From Climacium dendroides (taxonomy: Eukaryota; Streptophyta; Bryopsida; Hypnales; Climaciaceae), in contig OX467089.1 in the NCBI GenBank assembly GCA_950106755.1, forward strand, positions 5,892,501 through 5,956,500: 64,000 bases of DNA. Direction: 5' to 3'. Below, piece by piece: positions 47,629-58,950 of the stretch. The notes beneath the pieces were generated by a model, which had not been told where the DNA came from, did not search any database, and saw only the letters and a list, made by a program, of their open reading frames with translations. Position numbers and translations under genes: made by a program. Each line of letters begins with the position of its first letter. Positions within the stretch are counted from its first letter, which is position 1.

Positions 47629-50600
47629 TCATACTGCTCCCGCCTGCCTGCGCTTCGTTGCGTTTGAGACAGCGATTTTGCTACGTTTCTCAGTGTTTTC
47701 AGCAACAATACGGTTGCTGTTAGGAGAGTAATGGCGCAGCCACTCCCCTTGATACCACTGCACAATGGCAATACCAGCATTAGAAAAGTAGAAATAATAA
47801 GGCAGAAAATTTCGTACCGATAAGGTCTTCTCAAACTCGCTTTTGTGGCCAAGACTATCAATACCATTTCGAATATTAGAGTTCCTCATCCATCCAGAAT
47901 GGCTTGCGTATGGTTTTCAGCAGGATTTGAAACAAAGTGCTGAATAAATCGCTAACCTGCTGAGGACGCATGATTTTTGTGTCAGGGTCGTCAATGGATT
48001 CTTTCCAGTGGGCAAGATATCCAGCCATACGGGGAATGGCGAAGAGTACTGGGAAAAACTCAGTTAGAAATCCCAGTGCCCTGCACGAATAGAGCCAAAA
48101 AACAAGTCTAAGAGGGTAGACGATTGGATAGATAGAGAAGCCAGACGACTCAAAAAGTTATTAGAAACGCAAAAGGTTCTAAGATTTAAGCATTTGACCA
48201 TACAACAAGCAAAGCAGAAAAGCAATAAACGAGCAAAAAATATTCAATCCAAGCAAAAGCATCTGACTGTGCTCAACACAACGGACGTTCTAAAAGCAGT
48301 TCACCCTAGCGACTTAATGTAAAAGTGACAAGCTTCTTCTCCTGAGCAATATTGTAGGGATTACCTATGAATTTTCCGAAAACCAAAATCTAAGTATATG
48401 TTATCTAATCACTTGCCAGCACCCAACATTTTCGAAGGTTAGCCGGAAAAAAAACGCACAACATCTAACAAGTTACGCACCTGTAAATGACACCCGAATA
48501 GAAGTCAACATTCGGGTATAATTTCCTCTTTACAAAATATTCATCCTCAAGAGCAGCCTTCTCCAAAGCAACCGCCACCTGCACGCAAAAACAAGAACGT
48601 AAACGTCACTCTCCGGTTAGTCACAACATTGGGCATCCTCTAGTCAGAAGGTAAAGAATACAAAAGCAATCAAAAAATGGAACCACACCAATTTGTCCCA
48701 GATCGATCTGACCTTTCCAAGAATGCGCACAATCTGCTTGTCCCTCACAGCTTTGTTTGCGTACAAATCTTGACCCTCATAGTACACCAAAATTCCCAAA
48801 CAACATATGTCAGCCTTGTTGACCAATTGAAATACCCAGATGATTTGAATCAATGAGATCTACATCAACAATCCCCACTCGGTAAAATCTCGAGAACTCG
48901 CATCTCATGTGCAAGAATCGTCCATCCAACCAAAATGTAAGATCGCATGAACTTCAGAGTCAATGAGAAAAAACTATGTCTCTTGCAACAATCCCGCATG
49001 ACTATAAAGAGGGTATTGTACAATCTGCACATGCTTCGCACAGAATAAAACACGGAACTAAACTAAACTATTCTTTACATCAAGACAAATCACGAAAGTT
49101 AAGAAGTTTAATATCTGATAAATAAATTGTACCTGAAGAGCAGGGTTGGCATCTGGGTGAAAAGACGACAGAGCACAGATGGATCCAACTAGCATTCCCA
49201 TGGGATGAGCGTCATGTGGTAGCGCAGCTAAAACATTCTGCTCCCACATGAGCAGATGCAGAACCCATCACATGTTACCATAGTGCAGTTTCACAGGTTA
49301 AGTCTGGAAGTCTTAAATGCAGATTCGTGAACAAAATCTCAAGAAGAGACAATCAATTAACACTGAAGTGTAATTATTTTTTTAAAAGCTTGACGACTCT
49401 GTATTACAATCTAGATAACAGAATGATTTGAAGAGGAAAACAAGACACACTAGTACTCCTTCTGGAACAGCAGAGTGCTGGGATATAGAAGCCTCCCAGT
49501 CAGACAACTGATCTTTTGTCGGTAAATTGACGTACACTGCAGATACCAAACTTCGTCAAAACATCACATTATATAAAAGATCCCTAATGTGATCAGCATC
49601 TAATATTCAGATTGATTGGCCTCACAAAAAATGTAAAATGAGGGATTCTGATCTCAGAATTTACTAATACTCATTGAAGCAAAACCCAAAACCGCGTTTT
49701 CCAATGACACTCAGACATATAGAAGTATGACCCAAATAATGAATAACAATGAGGTCGTCAAGGCCCCGTCAATCACAGCTATATCCATCACCAGTGTGTG
49801 TTCAGAAAAACAGACGTGAAAGACACTTACTCAAAAGGAAAGCAACCTCAGGAAAGGTGCTCTTTTCAGCAAGCTCCTCAATGGGATAACCTCGGTATCG
49901 CAAAATACCCTTGTCTCCATCAATGTATGATATTGTTGAGCGCACGGGTGCGGTATTCAAATATCCTGGATCGAACAGTCTAAGTCCATTTCCATCTCCA
50001 CCAGCAGTAATCTGCAGGAAATCACACCACCACTCGTTAAACAGCCATGTGACAAGTTATGGGAGCTGTCGGATGTCTTAAGACTTTCCTAGTACGTCAT
50101 CAAATATCCAACAAACGTATCTCTGAGTCTCTCACCACGTACAAAACAAAACAAATCACTGCAACGATTAAAAATTAAACTCAACCTCTTACCTTCTTGA
50201 AATCTGTAGCTTTTACTGTTCCTCCTTCACTGATTCCAATTTCATACTTCTTCCCAGTCCGATTGTCCACGATTGTCAAAGTCCCTGCTCCACCTGAAAA
50301 TTTTGGTGCGGTTTGAGCTGATACAGTGAATGCTTCAAGCATTGGAGAACAAGATGAGCTCCCTGATTCTAAATGACCTTGCAAGATCGATAGTCTCTTC
50401 GAGGCAGACATCTCTGAGGCGCTATGAGCTTGCTCCATATCTACAAAACAGAACAGATCAGACACCAGGAGTCTCGTGTGAAAAACAGTTTTGATAAGAA
50501 AAGCTGAATAGGTCCTCTTCACTAATTGTGACGCCAGCAAACAGACAAGAGAAACAGAAGGCTACATCATAAACAACTTTTTCATAAGCAGAGACAAACC

Positions 50601-51378
50601 AACGAGAGACCTGCCATCCAACACATTAAGTGAATCCATCACTATAGTCCTCCAATCTAAACTCAGTGAAGATCTCACTGTCTTCAACGTCCAAGCATAT
50701 TCTCATAATAATGATCTTTTCAAAGCCATTTTCCGGTTTCCGTTGTTATACTTCCCAAGGAAAGTGTCCAAGTATTCTTGCAGAGGACATTAGGACGTTT
50801 CGCACATTTCCTAAAGATCAAAAGTACATACTAACTCCCTGAGATTTATGTTCCCTATCCAACCTTCAGGCTTATTTACATTCTTATATGCTCAATTATC
50901 TGAGTCCTTCAATCATCATTTTCCCTCCCTACCCCGTTCAGTCCTGTCTATTTTGTTCGCAGAAATTTAGCATCCATCGATCCTCCACAGCCAACAACTA
51001 ATGTCAGTCAAAAACTTCATACCGCTCAAGCTGAAACAGCAACAAAGACACTAATAGATAAAGGTCAATCACTCGTGAACATCTGCCTAATCACACTACG
51101 AATGAAGTATTTCCGACTAAAGCTGGAACCAGAACCAAAAATCTACAGGAATACACACTAATCATCAAACTCCGCCGATAAAAAACTTCTATTGCATTGG
51201 AGAATTCAACAATGATTTACATCATCCGTACACCAATGATCAAAAAGCAGAGGTAGCAATCAGTGAAAAAGAACTCCCGGCTTTCCAGAAATATAAACTA
51301 AAATTGCGCAACAAGATTTCACTCACGATTATGCCAATTGGGAAAACTATAAACAAACTCGTTACACTCACCTGCCAT
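47629..51378 (-). pseudogene. CSY: peroxisomal (glyoxysomal) citrate synthase with the catalytic core missing
   Basis: Minus-strand exons: 51378-51372 (ATGGCAG), 50440-50193, 50011-49831, 49536-49451, 49237-49133, 48775-48713, 48578-48481, 48080-47957 and 47757-47629 with TGA. All are GT-AG and all phases agree. Near the N-terminus RLSILQGHL fits the PTS2 signal R-L-x5-H-L, and there is no PTS1 at the C-terminus (QAGAV). Matches to plant CSY include [54 protein letters not shown] and [15 protein letters not shown]. Between the exons at 48713 and 48578 lie only 134 bases, yet about 165 residues of the family are absent, including the GPLHGGAN and GFGHRVY blocks that hold catalytic histidines. 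The product, about 346 residues against about 510, could not condense acetyl-CoA with oxaloacetate. A collapsed assembly is the main alternative. Confidence 0.85.
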
Positions 51379-51895
51379 GACCTGAAATAGTAAAATTCGT
51401 TCACTACAAAGAGAAGGCAATCGCATACTTCCAAATTCCCAACCTAAAAGAAATGAACCTTAGCAGCATTAAAAATTCAACTAAACTCGGGCTGAAACTC
51501 CGATCAATACAACTCCGTCGGAATTAAAGCAAACCGCCATTCTCGCACCTAATCGAAATAACAAATTCTAAATTCAAGAGCTCACAGAGTTTCCAGTAGA
51601 TAGTATAAAATTGCGAGGAAAAACCAACACGATTACATTCACAATTACGTAAACTACGAACAAATTAGTTACACACACCTACCAAACCCTGACCTCGTTA
51701 AATTAGTTTTCTAAGAAAAGAAGGCGATCAAGCTACCAATTCCGATATCACACATCCCAACCTAAAAACAAGAAAAACACAGCAGCAATAAAACTATTCT
51801 GCAACTCAGGTTGAAACTCCGATCAATAAAACTTCGCCACCGAAGAAAACTAAACAGTCATCCTCGCGCCAAATCGAAAAAAACCCAAATAAAAA
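51290..51895 (-). repeat. about 310-bp tandem duplication in the citrate synthase 5' region
   Basis: 51290-51590 and 51598-51895 share, in order, TTTCCAG..ATA..TAAAATTGCG, CACGATTA, GTTACAC..CACCT.CCA, CCCAACCTAAAA, CAGCA..AAAA and TGAAACTCCGATCAATA. A third partial copy begins near 52000. The first unit contains the proposed start-codon micro-exon. Confidence 0.6.
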
Positions 51896-51899
51896 AATC

Positions 51900-52766
51900 C
51901 ACATCTCACGAAGTGCAAAACAATCATACACACAAGACAATCATACCAAAAGCGCATCAATCCTCTGCATAATCGAACTCCTGCTTCACAAAACTAAACC
52001 GCCATTCTTGCACCTAATTTTTAAGAAATAAGAAAATTCAGAGGTCACGGAGCGATCAAATACACAAGACGATCATAACACCATACCAAAAGTACCTCAA
52101 TCCTGTTCACGATCGTGCTCCTGCTTCACTGGAAATTTTTCGAAAAAATGAAATAAGAAAGTCGGCTCAGATATCGCACCTGTTAATAAGCCTGAAGGCG
52201 CCGTGGCAATCTGTGTTTGGCAGCAACACACGCAATTGAAATCAGATGCAGAGCAAAACGTCAACAAGATGACAGAAGATGCAGAAACAGAAGCGGGCAG
52301 GGAAATTCTTCACTTGTTGATAAGACATGCTGCTAAACACGAAACAAGGCTCCGCCATCGCAGGAGCTTGCTCTCCTTGAAAATGAAAGCTCCACTTCCG
52401 TGTGAGCTGATTCTGCTCCACTATCCTAGCCAGATCGCGGCCCAACCTTCCGCCATTTTGGACTTCACCTAAATCCAAAATGCAGCAACCGACACCACAA
52501 ATCGTGCTCCACAATGTGGATTGAACTCAAGCTGTAGGAATTGTAAGATACTGCAATAAGACGTGGGACAGACTTCATCCATTTTCAGGTAACCCTAACC
52601 TCATGCGACGATGACGGCCTGACTTACACTTGCTCTGCCGCCCTTCCCCACCTCCTTCTTCTTCTCTTGCACCGACTCTACTTCGGCCATCGAAATTCAA
52701 CTGCGGACTGCCGTGTACATGCTCCAAATTTCTCGAATAGGGCTAGTTGTGGATATTTTGCTGAAG
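51900..52766. promoter_or_regulatory. shared upstream region of two divergent genes
   Basis: Lies between the citrate synthase copy (minus) and the ParB-methyltransferase-like gene (plus) and should hold both promoters and 5' UTRs. The overlapping ORFs 52203-52472 (plus) and 52242-52514 (minus) have no recognisable domain. No clear TATA box is seen. Confidence 0.4.
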
Positions 52767-52915
52767 ATGGCGGAGAGGGTCCTGAGGTCGAGGAGCGCGC
52801 AACGAGGGGAAACTTCTGGCGATGAAGCGGAGAAGACTGCTCCCAGCGTGCTAGCAAAGGACGGCGAAGCGGAGAAGACTGCTCCCAGCGTACTATCAGA
52901 GGTAAGTGGGATCGA

Positions 52916-53231
52916 TGATGCGCAAAGTCTATTGCCCTGAGGTTACCGTCTCGGGACCGAGAGGGCTCTCTCGGAGAATTGGGCACGAACAACCATGTCT
53001 TCTAAAAAGTATGTAGGTTCATGATTGCGCGAAGTCCGCTGCCCTGAGGATACTGTCTCGGGACCGAGAGGGCTCTCTCGGGGAGTCGGTCACGGACAAC
53101 CCTGTCTCGTGAAAAGTATTTGGGTTCATTATTGCGCAAAGTCTGTTGCCTTGAGGTTACCGTCTCGGGACCGAGAGGGCTCTCTCGGGGAGTCAGGCAC
53201 GGACAACCCTGTCTCGTGAAATGTCCTTCTC
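52916..53231. repeat. three-copy 107-bp minisatellite in intron 1, each copy with a palindrome
   Basis: Units start near 52916, 53023 and 53130. Each carries ATTGCGC.AAGTC, TGCC.TGAGG, CTCGGGACCGAGAGGGCTCT, CTCGG, CACGGACAACC and GTCTCGTGAAA. Decayed further copies of the palindromic core lie at about 53352, 53567 and 53806 in the same intron. Confidence 0.85.
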
Positions 53232-53805
53232 AAAATATAAAGAACCTTCGATAGAGCTACATGATTGGTTTCGGTGCATTGGGATATAGTAACAAATTCT
53301 TTTTAAGCTTCTAGTTGCGAAATGCTCGAAGGTAGGAGACAGTAAAGTATCCTCTCGGTCTAGAGAAGGCTCTCTCTAGGGGTCTGCCTCAACGCACACT
53401 CTCTTTTGCATTTGTCTATGAGATGTGAGGTCTTAGATGAGAGCCTTGTCATAGCATCAAATGTAGCACAATATTGATGATCGGAGCTTCATATACAACA
53501 TCATAAAAATTAATTCTCAATCTGATTTCAGTCCATGCGTAAACACTAATGACCATCCAATACCGTCTCGGGACCGAGAGGCCTTTCTCGGGAGGCCTAG
53601 TTTCGGAGAATGTCTCTTGTTTGATTAATTTCGAAGATTCTAGCTAAGGTGGAGCTTTGAAGGTGCTGAATGCTTGGGTTGTGAACGTCATTGGAGCTTC
53701 ACTAGATGTTTATGGATTTATTTGGATCATTATCTTGAGCTTGAAAAGTGATTATTGTTAGTTTGAAGCCTTGATATGTGCAAAGGGTAGTATCCTTTGG
53801 AAACC

Positions 53806-53821
53806 CTCTCGGGCCCGAGAG
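53806..53821. promoter_or_regulatory. perfect 16-bp palindrome CTCTCGGGCCCGAGAG
   Basis: Exact inverted repeat near the 3' end of intron 1 of the ParB-like gene. Related cores are at 52950-52961, 53057-53068, 53164-53175 and 53567-53578 (CTCGGGACCGAG). Similarity in form to parS-type sites is suggestive only. Confidence 0.5.
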
Positions 53822-56800
53822 GCCTCTTTCGGAGAAGACTATTTGAAACACCTGATATTTGCATTTGTCCAAGATAATCACAAATAGGCCAATGATTTGT
53901 TTTGGATTGTGTTGTAGGTTGAAGCTCTAGTGGCCGAGGAACATCCAGTACTACTTATTGATGTGGTACCTGAAGCAATGGTGCATGATGGACGCCCCGA
54001 AGACTCAGAAGTAATGCCAATTTCTCACCAAGTGTCTGGATCTATATTGCAAGAGGGTAGTCTCCAACCGGAGATTATTTCCGATGATGAGTTAGAGGAC
54101 TATGAGATTCAAGGAGTGCCCAAGGATGCAATGGAAGATGACATCAGGCGGTCCCAAAAGCTTGACACTGTGTCCATCCTTCATGGATTGAGATTGACGT
54201 CTAATGATACTTCTCGGATGAAAATTCCTTTATGTAGATTGGTTCCGATGCCAATGGTGTGACCTACTCTTGCTTGTGACTTGACTTTGCTAGAAAATCA
54301 ATTCAGTGGAGGTTACGAGGAAGGAGCTAGAGTCTTCTATGTTTCTATATCAAACGAAGATGGCCAGAGTGGTGTTTTCACACCTGCCGAGAAGGACGAG
54401 TGGGGACCAATTTGGAATGAAATCAACCATGATTTCAACACTTACCTCATGTCACAGGCAGCATTGCGACATTTGGTGGATCACAAGTTTTACGTATGCG
54501 ATGGAAATCATAGAAGAATTGCATGGATGAATCACATTATGCGATTGCATGCAACAGAGAAAATATGGCACATCTCTGTGGATTCAATCGTTTTAGACAC
54601 ACGGAATCGAATTGGTTTGACGATGCAGGCTATGCATGATATTAATATGTGAGTGTTCCATTCTCCACTATGCTTTCATTTTTATGATGTACTCAAATTC
54701 TATGAATTGTAATATGATATAATATGATTTTATCCCATGGTGTGATAGGCAAACAGAGAGTTATCATGTGAAGACCAATCTCGTACACACGTTATATTGA
54801 GTTCAGAAGTATGGTGTCATGGACATTGAGAAGTTTAAAGAACTTCTATCACCGGAAGATGTGAACACCTGTTTGATGGTTACCCGGTCTAAGTGGTACT
54901 CTATGTCCCTCGAAGTCTTCACATCATTCATTTTCAAGGTATTACTTCCACCATATTTTTGTATTGATTTCAAGTGTTTTTATATGAATTTTTATATGTC
55001 GATATAAAAATGTTTATGTTTATGTTCTTTTCGTGTCTATTTGCAATTTTGTAGCAAGACATATCTGCAGCAGCCGATATTGCTGTTCGTAAATACAAAG
55101 AGGACACTCCTTGTGAAGAGGTGACGTCAGATGGTGTTGCAGCCGCAATGAGGAGCTCTATCAAGGATTCCACCGAGAAGTTTTATAAAAAAATGTCAAA
55201 GATGGTGGCTGTTGCTAATCCGGCTTTGGGAAAAGACTGGCTTCTTGAGGTATGCCTAAACCATCATTGATCAAATCTGCTCATATCTTCATACATGATG
55301 TATATTGAGTTCTAATTCTCATGCATTGCATTCTTGCAGATCCAAAGGCATTGGAACCTTTTTGCAACTCCGGAATTAACCTTAGAAAAATTACAAATGA
55401 TAGCCACAACCTCTACAAGTGCGGAAAACAAGATTAAGTGGCTCAAGTGGATGAATGCATCCGGTCCTACTAGAGAGGCCCGACGCTTTCCTTCTCGTCC
55501 TGTCAATGAAGAGAAATTACTGATTTTTTTGGCAAAGGCCTCTTGGTATGCTGGGGTATGTTTTCTTTTGATAAATGTTTAATTATATTTTATTTCAATA
55601 TCCTTCAATTATATTAGTATGATTGTGTATAACGTACAGGAATGACCTAAAATTGATGTCTAACTTTGTATTTAGATGGAAGAGGCATCATGCGAAATGT
55701 TCGACAACATTGTTCAATCTGACAATATTCCAATCAACATGTCCGTTCCTGCCGAGCCAGAATCATTGATGGAGTATATTGAAGGTTGGAGAATGAAACT
55801 TTGGGAGACAGCTTATACAGGTGTTTTCAAGGGAGGAGATACTTTTAAAAAATCCGATAATTTCAAAGAGTTCAAAGGAGCTATGCTCGCTGTCAAGCGC
55901 TTGATATATAGGTTTGAAAACTTGCCATTTTACTTACTTATGTTTTGAGGCTAATGTTATAGATTACAGGCACATCTAGATGAACTAGCTAGTAGGACGT
56001 CAAATTGTAGCTTAACCAATGTAGCTTTCATTGTTTAATGTAGTTCTTGTCTTTCATATTCTTGGAATAATTATGTTGGAATCTCTATGGACTTTATATA
56101 CTATTTTATTTAGGTAATTGATTTTGAATTTAATATGAATAGGTATTTCAAGTTTGAGTTGTACGCCAAGAAAGCTATCGAGAAGAAGGATTTGCCACCT
56201 TTTCTTACAACATGGTTAGATAGATCATCATCGGATTGTATGTTCTCGGCTTATCAGCTACGAAATTGGACGACTCCACATCTCCAAGCTTGCCCATGGT
56301 ACTTGGAATGCAATATAGGATGTACTCCTGCTGAAGAAGAAGCTCTCTTCAAGACATTGACAGAGAATGCTATTACGGAGCCGGAGTTCGATGAATTTGC
56401 TGGATTGGACCCGGAGGCCAAAGCCAAAGCTATAATCAGACGAGAAGTAGCTGACAAGAAAAAAGTGGATCGATTGGAGGAGACAAAGAAGCGGATGGAA
56501 GAGAACAAGAAGAAGCGCTTGGCCAAGAAGGTTGATAGAGAAGAGGAGAAGTCCAAGAAAAAAGGCACAAAACGAAAGGCAGAGGAGTCGGTGCATGAAC
56601 CAGCAACAAGTGGCATTGGAATGAAGGATACTTCATCCGGATTTTCCCTCACACAGGATCTTTTAGTACATGGTCTGACAACAACCATTCAAAATTTTGG
56701 CCCTATACCTGATATTGACGAGTGCATTCTCAACTTATCGGTGGAGAGTCTCCCGAGTGATAATAAGGCCTTTGATGCTGTCTTGACATTCTTAGACATG

Positions 56801-58320
56801 GTAAGTTTCTATTTCGTATACTTTTAATATTGTGTTCCAATTTGTTGTTAAGTAGTTTCCAAATTCAATTAGAATTCAAATGTGCTTTATTACATATTAT
56901 TTTAGTTTCTTATTCATTTGGAACTAACGATATTTAAACATTAATGTCTTCTACAGCATTCTAGCGATAAGGATAGATATTTTGATGGTATGTTAAACAC
57001 GAAGCAGGCGGTGGACCTCATCATCGTGGATGTCCCCGAAGGCCTTCATGTTCCAACCGTTTCAGCTCCGCCGAGCCCTATTCCAGAATGGAATGAGTTC
57101 AAAAAAGATTCATTGGTTCCTATTTTTGACTTTGCTCAGGAATATCTCCATGACAAGGGGGGCCTTCTTATCATGTATCCAGCAGCTTCTGTTCGTCACA
57201 GAAGCTTTCTTCTTGGTTGTTGTGAAACCTACGGATTTAGAATAATCATGACATGGTTAGGGATGAATCATCTGCATTTGACATCACCAGCCGATCCAAA
57301 GAAGACGGTATGATTAATCGTAACTTCATATTTTATTTCCTTTGATTTACAATTGATTTGCATTTGTGCTACTTTCTAACTTCTGAATTTTTGCAGACGA
57401 TGCGATTTTCTATCTCTCTTCTTGTGAGGGAATCTGGGCCAAAGACTGATATTGATTTTCCATTCCAACATGTTCCTTCCCATGAAGAGGTAGGTGTCAA
57501 TATTGCTCGTGATGACATCTTGCAAAACTTTTGCAACCGCGATGATGTAACCATGAATGGAGACATTCCGTGGCGAGGTCCTCGGGAAAAATCTCGACAC
57601 TTCATGCAAATGCTTATAGAAGGGCTATCACAACCAGGCGACGTTGTTGTTGATTGCGCAGCAGCTACAGGTAATTCCTTCTTTGAATTTAGTAATTGTG
57701 GGACTCTTATGTAATTTGAAATGTGTTCATACTATATTTTTCTTATCTGTGTTTGGTTCATTTCAGGTTCAACTATTCAAGCATGTCGTGCAACTCGACG
57801 ACATATACTAGCCTTTGAGGAGGATAAATTGATATTTGATGCCCTCATTGCACCTGTCATGCGCAAAACTATGGTACCTCCCGAACCAACCCAATCAACT
57901 CCTTCAACATTTGACGTGGATGAAGAAGTGGTTGTTCCTGATCGTATCGTGAAGACAGCCCGATTCAGTAAGTAAGTCTATCTTGCTATTGATGCATTTT
58001 TTGTTATATAATCAATTTGGGAATTTTTGTCTAATTTCCTGTTTCTTTGGATTTAAAGGCAAGCCCAAAAAGTGAGGAACTTCCAGCATGTGCCTTTTTT
58101 TGGAAGACCAGGATTTTTTCCAAGTCCTCCCAAATCTTTTCACCTACCTGTGTATGCTGAGGCGTTGTCACGAGACTTTGTGGCAATGGATCCAAATCCA
58201 ACTTCACGAGCACGTTCAGTGCAACCTCGAGCTTTAGAATTTATAGATGATTATGCAATAGAGACAGATTTGGATTCATCGGCTACAGAGGATAGTTCAA
58301 CGTCGAATAGCTCTATTTGA

Positions 58321-58705
58321 TGTATTGTATACACTACATCACTGTTATTGGGTGCTTAGCATTGACCTCATGATGTTGTCTTCATTTTTTTGGTCATTGA
58401 TGCTTTGATTACTTTCAATGTCGAACTCGGATTCTACATTTTTGAAATGGAGGCATTATTTATACATATAATTGCACTAGTATAGAGAATTTTGTTCAAC
58501 TCTATATCATATATAAGGCCTATTAGTACTCTGTGTTTATATGAAATAATTGTATTACTCAGAATTCTCAATTTGTCATGGGGCTTCTCGTGTGTAATGA
58601 TATTTCAATGATGTATTATTCAAACTTAATGACCTACAATTAGATTGGTCTGAAAGGTTTTCTCCATTGCATTCAATTTGTAAACACCTAATGAAACCAA
58701 GTTAA
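58321..58705. other. 3' flank of the ParB-methyltransferase-like gene
   Basis: AT-rich, probably 3' UTR and terminator. No coding signal. Confidence 0.5.
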
Positions 58706-58711
58706 TTATTA

Positions 58712-58950
58712 GGGATAGGGCGTATGCCCCCCTCTCGGCACCGAGAGGCTCCTCGGGGCACCCCCAGTATGCGACACGAGCGGGACCATGACGAGCACCA
58801 GTCAGGGTTCCCGAACTCAAATAAAAAAAAATTGGGGACAGGGCGTATGCCCCCATCCCCTCCTAGATGCCTCTCGGCACCGAGAGGTTCCTCGGGGCAC
58901 CCGCAGTATGCGACTTGACTAGGACCACGACGAATACCAACATAGGGTTC
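58712..58950. repeat. two-copy GC-rich tandem repeat with 18-bp palindromes
   Basis: Two units of about 130 bp share GGGCGTATGCCCCC, CCTCTCGGCACCGAGAGG (58731-58748 and 58870-58887), CTCGGGGCACCC.CAGTATGC and CAGGGTTC/TAGGGTTC. The palindrome has the same CTCTCGG..CCGAGAG arms as those in intron 1 of the gene just upstream. ORFs across it are shadows. Confidence 0.8.

Larger units (their letters stand above)
52767..58320 (+). pseudogene. ParB-like domain plus beta-class DNA-methyltransferase-like protein, about 1,150 codons, two nonsense codons
   Basis: Exons: 52767-52901, 53918-54648, 54749-54938, 55055-55249, 55340-55555, 55676-55911, 56143-56800, 56957-57307, 57397-57670, 57767-57971 and 58059-58320. 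All are GT-AG with consistent phases. Residues about 150-330 resemble a ParB/sulfiredoxin-type domain, centred on FYVCDGNHRRIAW (D-G-N-H-R-x-x-A). Residues about 670-730 form a Lys/Glu coiled coil with an NLS-like KKKGTKRK. Residues about 800-1020 resemble N4/N6 DNA methyltransferases of beta order: DLIIVDVPEG at the DPPY position, then PWRGPREKS and GDVVVDCAAATGST at the FxGxG position. Both signature motifs deviate, so activity is doubtful. TGA at 54260 (codon 160) and 54798 (codon 306) stop the frame, each one C-to-T change from CGA. ParB-methyltransferase fusions are known from phages and bacteria; I do not know a described plant role. Confidence 0.7.

Noticed and set aside
52203..52472. 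89-codon plus-strand ORF between divergent genes
   Set aside because: Overlaps a minus-strand ORF of equal length. Neither has domain character, and the region is better explained as promoter and UTR.
53025..53219. 64-codon ORF in intron 1 of the ParB-like gene
   Set aside because: Spans minisatellite units and is not linked to exons by splice sites.
52916..53231. Possible CRISPR-like array
   Set aside because: Repeats are 107-bp contiguous units without unique spacers, inside an intron of a plant gene.
56254..56688. 144-codon minus-strand ORF
   Set aside because: Mirror of the Lys/Glu-rich exon 7 of the ParB-methyltransferase-like gene, which has matching splice sites and phase.
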